Below, piece after piece: positions 52,531 through 64,000 of a stretch of DNA of 64,000 bases (within the stretch, counting starts at the first letter, position 1; each line of letters opens with the position of its first letter). This stretch comes from Orobanche coerulescens (lineage: Eukaryota > Streptophyta > Magnoliopsida > Lamiales > Orobanchaceae). The stretch is from positions 8,240,501-8,304,500 of the forward strand of contig CM065815.1 of the NCBI GenBank assembly GCA_033398695.1, read 5' to 3'. Made by a program: the position numbers and the translations under genes. The notes beneath the pieces were generated by a model. It was not told the DNA's origin. It was given only the letters and a program-made list of their open reading frames with translations, and did no database searches.

Positions 52531-54010
52531 TGTTAGGGTTGTATACGTCAAAGCATACTTTATGCTTGTATTACCTAATTTCCCGGTCTTTATCTATGAG
52601 AATATTTAATTCATTTATCACATGTTTTGCATATTTATTCACGCTATGGTTATGCAAATGTAGTCTAATTTACTTTATATTGTAGATAATGTGGTGTGTA
52701 GTGTCACACAGAAGATCACATTATCGGTTCCTTATATAGTAATATTTAGTCACAACCTATATAACATTAGACCGTTATGTGAGAGGTTGTAGTATATGTT
52801 TGATATTGGTTGGTCTTGACCATTAGCATATATTAGCGTATACGGTATACGTTGAACAGGATCGAGGTGAGATAGATTCTTCTGTACTGACTATAAGAAG
52901 ACGTACATCTCGGACAATTATTATTTCTTAATTCTAGTGATTAATATTTAATTATATATATTTAATATTTATTGCTTTGATTTATCATGGGTGAGCGCCA
53001 CAATGATTGACTCAATATGCTCGATATTTTGGGCAATATTATTATTTATATGATAATTAATATTATAGCTAGAAATCGTGTCCCGACCAGTCGGGTTGAT
53101 CATGTCCCTTGAGGCACTCGAAAGGATTATTATATTAAACCCTGCAGGTGGAATTAATTTTATGATATAATAATAATGATCGAGTGGTATACTCATAATA
53201 CATTAATTAATTAAAAGCTGTCAGTAGCTTAAATTAATTAATGGACATGGAATATCTTAAACACGGGAAATAATTAATTCAAAAAGGAGCCCAATTTCGT
53301 AATTTGGAATTTTGGTAGGAAGTGCAATATTAACTTATTAGTGGACTAAGTTGATATTAATAGAGTTTCATATTAGGAAGAGTCCAAATAATGGAAGGAA
53401 GATATCTATTGGGAGTCCTTACCATATCCTCCTTAAGGTCCCTAGAGTAGCCCCAAACACCTATAAATACATACTTAGTATTGGCCGATTTTTCCACTCA
53501 TAATTGCCCAAGAAAATCGATTTTTTTTGTGTGTGTTTAATTGTGGATCTTGACTTGTGTCTTGGATTCCATAATTTAGTTAACACAATATTTTTCTAAA
53601 ATACCAAAAATATTCAAGAACAATAGAGAGAACAAAAATCGTGAGTTTTCTTGTGAAGAGATTTCGACCGACCCTAGCTGTGTAAATTTAGTCCGGTAGA
53701 TTGTTGCCCACACGACATCCGGACGTAGGCGGGATATACTCTAGAAGATCTTGAGGTAGAAATACAAGAAGATCGGAGAGGAACACGAAGAGGACATAAA
53801 TCGATCAAAAATGGATTTTCTACCACTTCGCGTCAAAGGTAAAAATTACCGACCCCCATGCGTAAATATGTTTATTTAATTGTTTATTAATCTGTTTAGT
53901 TAATTAATTGACAAGCCTAAATAGATCCGGTTTTTCTGTTGGTTAGTTTATAAAACCGTTTATTAAATTCTCTTTACAAACTCGCTTCCGCTGCGTTTTA
54001 TATTCCAACA
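52531..54010 (+). repeat. 5' LTR of copia A (1480 bp)
   Basis: Starts TGTTAGGGTTGTATACG and ends TATTCCAACA, followed after two bases by the primer binding site. A TATA box ACCTATAAATAC lies at about 53458-53470. This complete LTR is the reference for the partial copies in the window. Confidence 0.93.
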
Positions 54011-54012
54011 AT

Positions 54013-54024
54013 TGGTATCAGAGC
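54013..54024 (+). other. Primer binding site of copia A
   Basis: TGGTATCAGAGC is a perfect match to the complement of the initiator tRNA-Met 3' end, two bases after the LTR. Confidence 0.95.
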
Positions 54025-55325
54025 CGGTCTTTAGGTTCTGTTCAATTTAATTAATTTGGTGATTAATATGCTAGCAATTAAATATTCGTATAGTATGATT
54101 TTTTGGAATATTTTGCTAGAATTTGTCTTGCAGGAAAATATGATCCAATTATCATGGCTATGTGATGTTTTTATTTATTTATGCGTTTTGGTAATTTGGC
54201 CCGTTTTTGTGGCACGTATAAGTTTTTCCCGTGAGAAAATCAACGGGTAAAATAGGATTTATTTTTTCTTGTAATTTGATGTAAATTCGATGTATTTTAT
54301 TTTGAATAAAATTGTAATCGAGTTGGAACACTCAAAGTACGAAAGAAAAAGAAGTCCAGCGCGAAGAGGAGTCCCGATCGGACGAACCAACCGGGACCAG
54401 CAAGGAGACGATCGGCGGCTCGGCCGGCCGGTCGGTCCGGCAGTCGGTCGGCTCAGGCGGCTTCAGGCGGTTCGAACAAGACGGGCGATTGGCGGCAGGC
54501 GGCAATGGACGAGCGATTCGGCAATGGCAAGCGAGCCAAATTGTCCGATTCGGGTCGTTCGATTCGTTTTTCCGCGAGATGCTTGAAGCAGTGGGAGGAA
54601 ACGAGCCGAAGATTTTTTCGTTATTCAAAACGGGGAATAAAAGCCATGATAATTGGATTTAATTATCTAATTTTTATTATTTGTTGGTTTTTATTGTTTT
54701 GATGTATGACATGTATGGATGTATGCGTGATATGTTTCCTTGCATGTTAGGACGAGAAAATTAAAAACCTTAATTTTTCAAAATAACTAAGTGATTTTAA
54801 ATTGATTTTTCAAAATTAAATTGGCCTCCATAATTGGTTTAAATTGTGAAATAATTAGCATGCGCGTTGACATTAGAGTCTTCCTCCACATCAGATGTGC
54901 TAATTATTGGCTCACTGGTTTTAAACTTCAAATTTGATAACAAAAAGGTGAATATTATTTTTTATGATAGGACCTCTCCATCTGTAGGACTATTATCATT
55001 AAATAATATTCTAAGGTTTGTTAAATTATGGTGTTCACTTAGGTGTATTAATTAATAAGCTCCCCATCGGAGTCTATGTTAATTTAATACATGGCCAAGA
55101 GGAACCAACTATTAATTTTACTTTTCAAAACGCATCTTGACTAGATAGTAAAATTAAAGACGTTAAAATCTACTTGAAAATGTATGTGTAAACGTCCACA
55201 CTATCGTGGCTTGCATGTGCGGTTTTTTCGAGGTGTTGGTTGATTGCATATATATTGTTTTAAGGTTTTTCAATATATTTTGCGTCGTGTTTTGTGATGA
55301 ATGGTGTTTTTAATTTTATTCTCAG
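54025..55325 (+). other. Leader of copia A with GC-rich patch
   Basis: This 1.3 kb untranslated leader is AT-rich except for a sharp GC-rich island at about 54345-54600 (CGGCTCGGCCGGCCGGTCGG). No known coding domain was seen. Leaders of this length are unusual for copia. Confidence 0.6.
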
Positions 55326-56824
55326 ATGTCTTTCAATCCACTAGCTGTTATTCTCAAAGAAAACAAACTTGATGGCACTAACTTTGCCGACTGGAAAAGA
55401 AATCTTGATTTTGTCTTGACTGCCGAGGGGCATAAATTTGTTTTAACTGAGGAGAGTCCTTTGGAACCAGAACCGGATGTCACTCCTGAATAGTTGGCTG
55501 AATTCCGAAAATGGAAAAAGTCGGATGAGATGGCTCGCTGTTACATTTTGGCTTCATTGACAAATGTATTGCAGCATTAGCATCAGACGATGGGCTCGGC
55601 CGCGAAAATGATGAAAAATCTCACTGAGATGTTTGGTTATCAGAACCGGGCGGCTAGGCAGAACGCAATGAGGGTTTTGATGACAACCCAAATATCTGAA
55701 GGGACCCCAGTAAGGGATCACGTTCTTAAAATGATGTCTCATTTGAACGAACTGAGCATACTGGGGGCCACTATCGATGCGGAGTCGCAGGTCGATATTA
55801 TCTTGGGCAGTTTACCAAGAAGCTTTGAGCAGTTCCGCCTCAACTACAATATGAATCGTAGGACTTACACATTGGCGGAACTTCTGACAGAGCTTCAGTC
55901 TGCCGAAGGTCTCTTCAAACAAGGTTATCATCAAATTCTTGCGGCAACCGGTGCTGCTTCTTCAAAACCCAAATGGGGAAAGAAGAAAAAGAAGGTTGGC
56001 CAGAAGCAAGTGGCAACCTTCAAAGCTAAGGGCAAGGCTCCTCAGTCAAAAGCTCCTCAGCCGGAAGCGAACAAAAAGCCGAAGGGCAAATGCTTCAACT
56101 GCGGTCTGAAAGGGCATTTCAAGAGTGACTACCCTAAGAAAGGTACGTCTCATGCACTAGTAGTCAAAACATGTTTGGCTGCCTGTTCCATCACTTCATG
56201 GATAGTGGATTCGGGCTCCACTGATCATGTTTGTTATGACTCGCAGGGGTTCCAAGTAACCAACGTACTTAGTGCGGATGAGATTATAATAAGTTGGGGC
56301 GACTATTCCAGGCTGAAGGCTGTTGCAGTGGGAGTCGTGCAGCTAAAAGTTGATGATAGGATTTTAGTTCTTAATAATGTATTATTGGTACCCGATTTTA
56401 GAATGAATTTGATTTCAGTTTCTAAATTGCGTCGTGATGGATATTCAGTTTTTTTTGAAGATAATGCAATTATTAAAAGAAATGGTGAATATATTTGCGG
56501 GAGTACTTATAATGAAGAACTTTATATCATCAATGCCGCACCAGCTCCCTTGCATAATTATAAATCACTTAATTCTTTGACTAATCCTAATAAAAGAAAT
56601 GAACCTTCGAGCATAAATCCAACATATTTGTGGCATTTACGATTGGGTCATATTAACCTTAGAAGGATTCAAAGATTGGTGAGCGAAGGCCCATTGGATT
56701 CGCTCCAAGTTGAGTCATTTCCAACCTGCGAATCATGTCTAGAAGGTAAAATGACTAAAAGGGCTTTTCAAAGCAAAGGAAATCATGCACAAAATGTGTT
56801 GGAATTGGTTCATACCGATGTATG
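55326..56824 (+). pseudogene. Copia A gag-protease-pre-integrase reading frame with two stop codons
   Basis: One frame runs from the ATG at 55326 (MSFNPLAVILKENKLDGTNF) to the break at 56824. In-frame TAG codons at 55491-55493 and 55578-55580 interrupt the gag head. Then follow the UBN2-type gag (MKNLTEMFGYQNRAARQNAM, LGSLPRSFEQFRLNYN), a zinc knuckle CFNCGLKGHFKSDY with the last Cys replaced by Tyr, the protease active site WIVDSGSTDHVC, and the pre-integrase zinc domain HLRLGHINLRRIQRLV ... CESCLEGKM. Apart from these changes the frame is intact over 1.2 kb. Confidence 0.9.
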
Positions 56825-58720
56825 TGTTAGGAATATGCCCTCGAATGCCACTCAGAGGATGAGAGAATGAGAGCAATTGTATTGTAATTATGAATATTAT
56901 ATTTAATAAGGCAATTATTATTTCTATATTATTGTATATCACTGGCATTGTGATTTGGTATATAGAATAATAGTCCTTGCATTTGAGAGAGAACATTCTA
57001 CTCCTTATGGAGATAAGGAGATAGGCACTAGAAGTGTTTAGAGCTCGAATGCTTAACTAGTTCGCAAGTCGATAAAACTTAACTGGGCAGTAAGTTTAGA
57101 CAAGACTTGTATAACGTGTACTTTGACATGTAGAGTGCCTGTCTTCACTAACAGTTAGTGGGAGCATACGTTATAGGTATGCTAATGGGATTAGTATACT
57201 CGAACACGACTCAACTCGATTCGGTCACATGGAAATCACTCAGGGATTGTCAATGATTGAATCGAAAGATTGTGATAGGTATACGTGGACCTTTGACTTA
57301 AGGTTTCAGTAGGAGATGTGTTTGTGACATTAAGTTAGTCATTAGAGTAGTTCGATCCAATCGCCGATTGGTGGGGTCAACCTCGAAATGCAACTTAGTG
57401 GGCAAGTAGCAGTCTCTACTGAATACCAAGATAGGATTCTTTCTCCTGTTAGTGAGCAGGTAAATGTCCTATGCGGTTAATGGCAAATAAGATCATAAGT
57501 CTTTGGCCAAAGCATTCAGAGCTAGTTATATTTGATACACGAGAGCTCGATGATCTCAGTTTGCATTAACAGAAAGCATAGAGTCAAGTTACAGTAGGGT
57601 TTGACTTTACCGTGACCCTAATACTTGACCGGGACATATGATTGAAGGGTTTATACGTATACGGTATTCACGACATAATGGTTTTGGAATGATCTTATCA
57701 TTCGTTCTTAGTTAGGTTACGGTGTGGGCCACGAGACCGCTAAGTGGTGCTAACACTCATTGGATCCTCCCAATGCTAACTAAGACGAACCTACGCAGTC
57801 GCGGCACAGAATTGACGACGGATTATATTTAGCTTATTCTCTCTTGGTTAATATTGGACATCGATGTCTAATTCAATTTATTGGATAAATTAAATCGGTC
57901 TCGTGAATTAAATAAATTACTGGGTAATTAATTTATTCATATTATTTCTTAGAGAATTTATTTTTAATATAATTAATTAATTAGATTAATTAATTATATT
58001 AATATTGAAACATACCAAGGTTTATCTATCTGATTAGATACACGAGGGTCCGTTTCACGGACCGAAACGAACCAACTTCTTTTTCTCCTCCCTTAGCCAC
58101 CACCCCACTTTCATCAATTGACTTGGTGATTTTTTTATAAATGTGGGGACTTAATAATACATTTGATGTATTATTACTTCATTATTTATTTTTGAAATAA
58201 TTGATGAGGTGTGTGTTTTGTTTATAAAATAAACACCATCTCCCTCATTTATAATGGTAGGGATCAGCCGTGAGTTGCTAAGGGGAGTGAGAGAAAAGTT
58301 TTCTAACTTTATACATTTTGAGTTCTAAGTGTATTTTGAGAGAAAACAATTTTTATAAAAATACTTAGAATATTTATAAAAATATATATATAAGTTAATT
58401 CTATCAATTTCTAGCCGTATACTTAGAGTATAAATTGATAGAAATATTTTCCGGTCATCTTCCGATGCGTGATACGTAGAGGCACGGTGTTTTCGGTGCT
58501 CGTGAATTTCCAAAAGCTTGTTCGATTGGATTCGTGTTCGTACTCGGAATCAAGAAGATATTATCAAAGGTCTACGAGGGTATGATTTCTTTATTTATCT
58601 TCGTATATTTATATTCGTTTATACGATGCTTGATCGATCCGGTTTTGGGGTTTGGTTTTTATCCGGTTTGACCAGGTTTATTTCATTGCGTAACTCGCTT
58701 TTAATCACCGAATTCCATCA
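56825..58720 (+). repeat. 5' LTR of copia B (1896 bp)
   Basis: Starts TGTTAGGAATATGCCCTCG and ends CGAATTCCATCA, followed by a primer-binding-like site. Long for a copia LTR. No open frame of note. Confidence 0.82.
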
Positions 58721-58722
58721 AG

Positions 58723-58739
58723 TGGTATCGAGCGAGGTC
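58723..58739 (+). other. Primer-binding-like site of copia B
   Basis: TGGTATCGAGCGAGGTC resembles the initiator tRNA-Met complement TGGTATCAGAGC but lacks one A after TGGTATC. Either a decayed site or a consensus error. Confidence 0.65.
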
Positions 58740-60265
58740 TATGCAATCGTATATTCGATATTTGCATTTGGAATGCTTGATTATTTTTATGATTTAGAAT
58801 CATAATTGTTTTAATTGTTGATGTTTAATTGTTCATCTAAAAATTATTTTTCATGATTTTATGTTACAATATAAATCTATTTTTCTTTGAAAACTGATTT
58901 AATTGTGTAATATAAAAATTAGAAAAATATTATTTTTGGATTCGGGACGAAAAAAATGAGCCGGAAAATTGGCAGGACCGGGACTGGTCAATGGGTCAAT
59001 ACTGGCCGGGTCAGCCTGTCGGGCCTCGGGCTTGGCCCGGCCTTGTGTTTTCCGACTCCATTTTTATATTTCGTTCGGTAAATTAATTTTCCGCAAATTA
59101 AATTGGATTTAATTTGACTAAAATATAATTATGGTAATTTATTTTAAGGAATTAATTTAATGAAATATTTATTTTGTCCTAGCAAATTAAAATTAACGGT
59201 TAAGTGAATTAATTGGATTAATTCTAATTGTTGGATTATTTTTTGTTGATTAGATCAATTTTAGATTAATCATTATTGCCATTTATTTTAATGTAATTGT
59301 TGCATTAATTTTGAATGGGGATGTAGTTCATGGACCTAGTTTTGAATCGTTTGTTTTGTTCGATTGGGTTGTAAAGGCCGTTTGAGCCTATTTATTTTAC
59401 TAGAAAATTTGTATAGGATGCAATTTTTCAAATGTAAAATTTATTTGTAATGACGAAGACCGGAGGAAGATCCGCTCGAGAAGACGAAGATTCAAGACCG
59501 AAAACATGTAATTAGATTACGATGTTTTTGTTTTAGGAACGGTCCATGAACTGCATGTTGTTAGTTTTAGGTTGTGTATGTTTTCATATTGTATGACAAT
59601 CAAACAAACCGACAAACCGCGCTTATAAACGGATTAATGTGCAAAGTGTAACATATAATCGCGTTAATACTCCCACTTACAAACACTAAGTTATAAAGGT
59701 TACGAGGTTTCCTACCCTCCGTCAAACTCATGGAAAATTGAAATCTAAACCGGAATATTATTCTTCCGAGTATGTCGGGGTAATATTTTTGGGGAAAGAT
59801 GATAAATTCCTAGAGTGCATTAGATGCCTTTGGTTGTGACAAATCAAACCCCTATAAACCGTATGGATTGCCGGGTAAGATTCAATTGTCAGACTAATAG
59901 GAGTTGACGGTTTAAACTTAGATAGTTCAGCGAGTCATAGAAACCGAATGGGTTGAGGGCAAGTGAACTAGGGGTAAAAGAAGATCGAATCATCCATTAG
60001 ATGGGTTGGTATTAGACACCACTTTATAAAGAATAATAGAATATAAACCGTATGGGTTGCCCTCTATTAAACTTTGTAAAGAAATCGATCACCACTATGA
60101 AGTCACCTAAGACTTCCGGATTTAACATGGGAGTGTGTAAATGCCGATAAAATAGTGGGAGCCGAGTTATGAATAAAGAAAGTCCTTAAATTTTTTACTC
60201 GGATCATAAATAAACAATCACTAACGAATCTCAAATTATTCTCTGCAGTTAACAAAACTCTCAAT
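58740..60265 (+). other. Leader of copia B
   Basis: About 1.5 kb, mostly AT-rich, with a GC-rich patch at 58960-59055 (GGCCGGGTCAGCCTGTCGGG). No recognisable coding domain. Confidence 0.6.
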
Positions 60266-61094
60266 ATGACAATGAACCCACTCGCTATACTACTTGAAAA
60301 GAACGTCCTGACTGGTCCGAACTATGTGGAATGGCTTCGGAACTTGAGGATTGTTCTAACTATGGAAATGCTAGGATACGTCTTGGAGGCGGACATCCCA
60401 GCGGCTCCTGCAAGAACCCGAGCCAATCAGGAAGATGTCGATGCCCATGAGAAATGGGTAAAAGACGACATAAGAGTGCGAGGGTACATGTTAGGCTCAA
60501 TGACCAATGAGCTTCAACGTGCCCATGAAAAGATGACGTCTTCAAGAGCCATCTTATCGCACCTGGCTGAGCTCTATGGAGAGCATAGCCGAACTGCTAG
60601 ATATGAGATATCGAAGCAATTATTCGGCACCAGGATGAAGGAAGGAGAGAGGGTTGGGGACCATGTCCTCAAGATGATCTCGATGATTGAGAGATTGGAA
60701 GCTCTTGATTTTCAGATGCATGCATCTCTCCAAACTGACCTTATCCTGCAGTCACTTCCTGACTCCTTTTTACAATTTGTCATGAACTTCAACTGCAATG
60801 AGATTGCATGTAACTTAGCTGGGCTAATGAATAAACTAACGACTGCCCAGTCTCAGATGAAGACAAAGGGAAAGGAAGCTGCACTTGTGATTTCTTCTGG
60901 GACTTGGAAGTCCAAGAATAAGAAGAATAAGAACAAGAAGCAGTTAGGTCCAATAGTCAAGATCGATAAGGGAAAGGGCAAGGCCCCAATGGTTCAAAAG
61001 AATAAGGGGGCCAAGAAAACGGATGTATGCCTCAACTGCGGTGAGCTAGGCCACTGGAAGAGGTACTGTCCAAAGCTTGACCGTAATGCGCCGT
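60266..61094 (+). CDS. Copia B gag with intact zinc knuckle (cut by gypsy insertion)
   Basis: The frame starts MTMNPLAILLEKNVLTGPNY and continues VEWLRNLRIVL, HEKWVKDDIRVRGYMLGSM, HLAELYGEHSRTARYEISKQ and LQSLPDSFLQFVMNFN. This is the UBN2-type gag of plant copia elements. A lysine-rich linker precedes an intact knuckle CLNCGELGHWKRYC (C-X2-C-X4-H-X4-C) near residues 255-270. At PKLDRNAP the sequence passes into the gypsy LTR, so the pol part is displaced to the right, beyond the window. No stop or frameshift is seen in the 276 codons. Gag assembles the cytoplasmic particle. Confidence 0.9.
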
Positions 61095-62540
61095 TGATAA
61101 GTGGTAATTTTACCACATTTTTCTAGGATTTTATACTAGGGTTTTATCTCGTTTCGTGATTAATGTGCTCGTATTTGGCTTATTTATGATTAGTCGAGCC
61201 GTATTATGCGTTTGGGTTGGTTTTAGTGTGTTTGCAGGTTTTTAGAGCCAAAAGGACCCAAAACGAGACAAAGGACCGAGAGTCGAGTCAAACGGACGGA
61301 AGAAACGGATTTTTGCAAGAGACAGACGAACCTATCGGGCCAGCCTATCGGCCGATAGGTGCGTCCGAAAGGTGTCCAGGCCCTATCAAGTGAAGTCGAC
61401 CGACGAACCAACTATCGGGCCAGCCTATCGGCCGATAGGTGCGGCCGATAGGTCAGCAATGAGTTCTCGTATTTTGACGGATTATGACTCTTTTGGATAG
61501 TTTTTGTTTCCTAGATTAGGGCTAATCGGGAGTTTAACTCCCATAGGCTATATACACCCCCTCCTAGACCTAGTTTTACCATCTTTCATCAAGCTTTTAT
61601 CACCTTTCATCATCTTTTGCACTCTTTTACATATTTTCGCAAGATTAATTCCTTGGAGACTAGAACTTTTTGGAGGCAGCATTTTTTTTTTTTCGGAGAT
61701 TGAAGACTCAGAGTTCATCCGTAAGGGTTGTAATCTCTCTTTTCATATTAATAATATGCATTCTCCATCTATTTCTTATTTAATTTCAATTATGTCTGGC
61801 TAAATCCATTAATTGATTCTAGGGTTAGTAATTTTAATTGATGTTCACATGATGTTCCTTTGATTACCTTTTGACCTTTCATCCTAGGCTTGTGTTCAAG
61901 ATGTGTTAAATCCCATGCTAGATTAAAGGGCCCTTAATCGATGCATGTTAGCTAATTAATTTTGCCCGGAAGGATTAATTAATTAGTGGAAATACTTGAT
62001 GCACAATATGATTTTATCTTAAGACCTAAGTGGAGAAAGATAAATCATAGATAAATAAGTTGGCGCTTTTTAAGTGATTTAAATTCTTTGAGCCCTGGCG
62101 GGGAAAAGGGTTTAAATTAACTATCTTTCTAGGTTGCCTTGATCGGAATTCTAGATCGGCTGAGTGATTATTTCTAGGATTGAATTAAAATTTGGGGAAA
62201 AGGAATCAAGTGAATGGATTGTGTGAACTCAATTAGATGATACTACCCTAGGATCAATTAGCTTTCACTTGTGATTTTATCTTGCTAATTTGCTTTATTT
62301 GCTTGATTTAGATAATTCATCTTTTATTTAATTTTTATATTTCGATTTTTAAAGTTAGATAATTAGAAACAAACCAAATTTTCGAATTCCTAAATAGCAG
62401 TCAAATTTTGAGTAGAGTTACTTCCTTTATTTTCGACATATCAATTCCCTTGGGTTCGACACTTTGGAAATACTTCGAGGTTTTACAAATTTTAAAATTG
62501 ATCGGATTTGAAAACCATACTACGCGAATTCTAGCGATCA
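61095..62540 (+). repeat. 5' LTR of the Athila/Tat-like element (1446 bp)
   Basis: Starts TGATAAGTGGTAATTTTACC and ends CTAGCGATCA, so TGAT/ATCA are inverted termini. A GC-rich patch at 61330-61460 contains the 16-bp perfect palindrome CCTATCGGCCGATAGG twice (about 61344-61359 and 61424-61439). A TATA-like CTATATACACC lies near 61545. Confidence 0.88.
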
Positions 62541-62545
62541 ATTTT

Positions 62546-62563
62546 TGGCGCCGTTGCCGGGGA
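62546..62563 (+). other. Primer binding site (tRNA-Asp) of the Athila/Tat-like element
   Basis: TGGCGCCGTTGCCGGGGA is complementary over 18 bases to the 3' end of plant tRNA-Asp including CCA. This is the usual primer of Athila/Tat elements. Confidence 0.93.
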
Positions 62564-62689
62564 GTTGATAGAAAACTTAAAGGGATAATTCGAAAAAGAA
62601 GAGATTGTTACTTTAGGTTGTATACTATTATTATTAATATTCGATCTCGTTTCCTCACATCTTGTTTTCTCTTCCTTGTAGGCGGTGCA

Positions 62690-64000
62690 TGATCACGAGA
62701 TCCCAAGGAAAGGACTTATTTCCTTTGGATCCGGAAATCGAGAAGTCTTTGAGGAGGAAGAAGCAAGAAGCGAGAACCGAGACTATTTCTATACCTTTCG
62801 TTGATACCATGGCCGGCATTGTTGACCCACCACGAGAACTCGCTCGTCCCGAGAAGATCCTTTGAATGCCCGCCGACCTAAGCTGGACGAATATCAAGAA
62901 GGAGGTTGGGGAAAGATTGACGCCAACAACTTCGAGCTTAAGCCGTCCCTCATCGCTACGGTGAAGTCTCAAACATACGGAGGAGGAGTTAATGAAGATC
63001 CAAACGCTCATCTTGAGTCGTTTTGGACATATGTGCCACCATCAAGCAAAACGGAGTGCCTCCGGATGTCATTAAGCTCCGCCTATTCCGGTTCTCCTTA
63101 GAAGACGATGCGCTAGATTGGTACAAGAGCCTAGATCGGAAGGAAATTGGTACTTGGAGAGAGATGACTCGGTTGTTCTTAGCAGAGTTCTATCCTCCCT
63201 CGAAAGTGCAAAAACAAATCAACGATATCTTGCAATTCGAGCAATATGAGGATGAATACTTATACGAGGCATGGATCCGATTTAAGAAGCTACTTCGCAA
63301 ATGCCCACAACATGGAATTGACAAGGAGGAAATCTACATTCGGTTTTATCGGGGTTTGACGAGGAAGGCTAGAAGAGAGTTGGACTATTCCTCGAAAGGG
63401 GGATTTCTTGCTAACGATTATGAAGAGGCCAAGAATCTCATCGAGCTAGCGGTCAACAATGATTACGAGGAGGTGACCGATAGGAAGATGACGAGAAGAA
63501 AGGTCCCATCCGGTGACGAGGATGCCTACGGTGATTTGAAGGCGAAATTTGAAAGACAACAAAAAGAGCTTGAGATGCTAAGAAAGAAGACTTTGGGAGG
63601 CAATGCAGTTTTTGAAGAGCTAAACGAGCCTATTGCAATTGAGGAGGATGTAAATTACGTGCAAGGAGGAAACTTCCGGCAAGGGGGAAATAGGGGGAAC
63701 TATTATCCAAACAATCGAAACCACCCTAATTTCTCCTATGCCAACCCGAACAATGCTCTTCAGCCACCACCGGATTTAACGTGAAAACGGGTTATTCAAG
63801 AGCCGATTGCTAAGACACCGATGGAAGAGATGTTGGAACGGTTGGAGGCGAGTCAAAAAGATTTTATTTATAAAGGCATAAGAGGTTCGGGGCTCTCGAG
63901 CATAGTGTGACATCTATTGGAAACTCGGTGATAGCCTTGACAAAGCAGATGTCGATGGTGGAGACCCAAATGAGTCAAATGGCGAACGCCTGCCGGATTT
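62690..64000 (+). pseudogene. Gag of the Athila/Tat-like element, two frameshifts, runs off the window
   Basis: The start MITRSQGKDLFPLDPEIEKS leads to a basic head. A frame change near 62860 gives NARRPKLDEYQEGG and INPSL-like KPSLIATVKSQTYGG. A second change near 63028, in a T-run, leads to the main gag: CATIKQNGVPPDVIKLRLFR, DALDWYKSLDRKEIGTW, FLAEFYPPSKVQKQINDI, WIRFKKLLRKCPQHGI. A coiled-coil-like KAKFERQQKELEMLRKK and a Gly/Asn-rich tail (QGGNRGNYYPNNRN) follow, to a stop at about 63784. Two one-base indels could be decay or consensus errors. Confidence 0.85.

Larger units (their letters stand above)
52531..56824 (+). mobile_element. Copia A retrotransposon, 5' half (interrupted at 56824)
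   Basis: It comprises a full 5' LTR (52531-54010), primer binding site, leader and gag-protease-pre-integrase coding region. The coding frame is cut at HTDVC by a second copia LTR starting at 56825. The 3' half must lie beyond the right edge. Two partial LTRs of the same family lie at 25942-34284 and 37408-38074. Confidence 0.92.
56825..61094 (+). mobile_element. Copia B retrotransposon, 5' half (inserted in copia A)
   Basis: It comprises a 5' LTR (56825-58720), primer binding site, long leader and gag (60266 onward). It interrupts the copia A pre-integrase/integrase frame and is itself interrupted at 61094/61095 by a gypsy LTR. The 3' part is outside the window. Confidence 0.9.
61095..64000 (+). 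mobile_element. Athila/Tat-type Ty3/gypsy element, 5' part (inserted in copia B)
   Basis: It comprises a complete 5' LTR (61095-62540), a tRNA-Asp primer site and gag running off the window. The tRNA-Asp primer and the gag type (LRKCPQHGI, FYRGLTRKARREL-like core) point to the Athila/Tat branch, which lacks a chromodomain. Confidence 0.9.

Overview
The window is nuclear DNA of a flowering plant, very probably a eudicot. It has spliced plant genes (the end of a PRL1-type WD40 gene, a nuclear gene for the C-terminal half of mitochondrial ribosomal protein L2, and a PYRD-type riboflavin gene), plant-type tRNA genes (two Cys-GCA, one Val-CAC) and a very dense, nested load of plant transposable elements. 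Only about 5 kb belongs to ordinary genes, introns included; most of the rest is recognisable mobile DNA.

Layout from left to right. 1-983 holds the last two exons of a PRL1-like gene. 1055-5080 is a ~4 kb palindrome of two 5'-truncated LINE copies placed tail to tail. 5204-7320 is a decayed LTR-like segment with a 180 bp tandem repeat. 7763-8358 is a long foldback element, 8827-9272 a tRNA-derived SINE with target duplication, 9290-9483 a Stowaway-like MITE, and 9522-11363 a 1.84 kb foldback whose arms are a ~20 bp minisatellite. RPL2 (3' half) is on the minus strand at 11534-13636. A third LINE copy (14200-25941) is split by a complete Ty3/gypsy chromovirus (14799-24761, target duplication CCCCG). 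Next to it, a fragment of a copia LTR is split by a large non-coding LTR element (LARD, 26079-33970, target duplication ATGGT).

34285-42830 is a rearranged patch. Pieces of one copia element lie in opposite orientations, a tRNA-Cys block is present as an inverted duplication, and a Harbinger-like element, a LINE stub and a solo LTR are also there. 43664-46219 (minus) is PYRD with three exons, followed by tRNA-Val. 46540-51091 is a three-level nest of hAT-type elements, the innermost carrying a nearly open two-intron transposase. From 51803 to the right edge four LTR retroelements are nested inside each other (LTR fragment, copia A, copia B, Athila/Tat-like gypsy), and their right halves lie outside the window.

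The host genes do not form a pathway together: PRL1 acts in the nuclear spliceosome, RPL2 in the mitochondrial ribosome, PYRD in plastid riboflavin synthesis. What ties the region together is the insertion history, which can be read from target-site duplications. I see no CRISPR array, bacterial operon or clearly new enzymatic system. The most unusual items are the minisatellite foldback, the hAT-in-hAT-in-hAT nest, the recurrent LINE junction, and LTR-pair differences concentrated at CAG/CTG sites.
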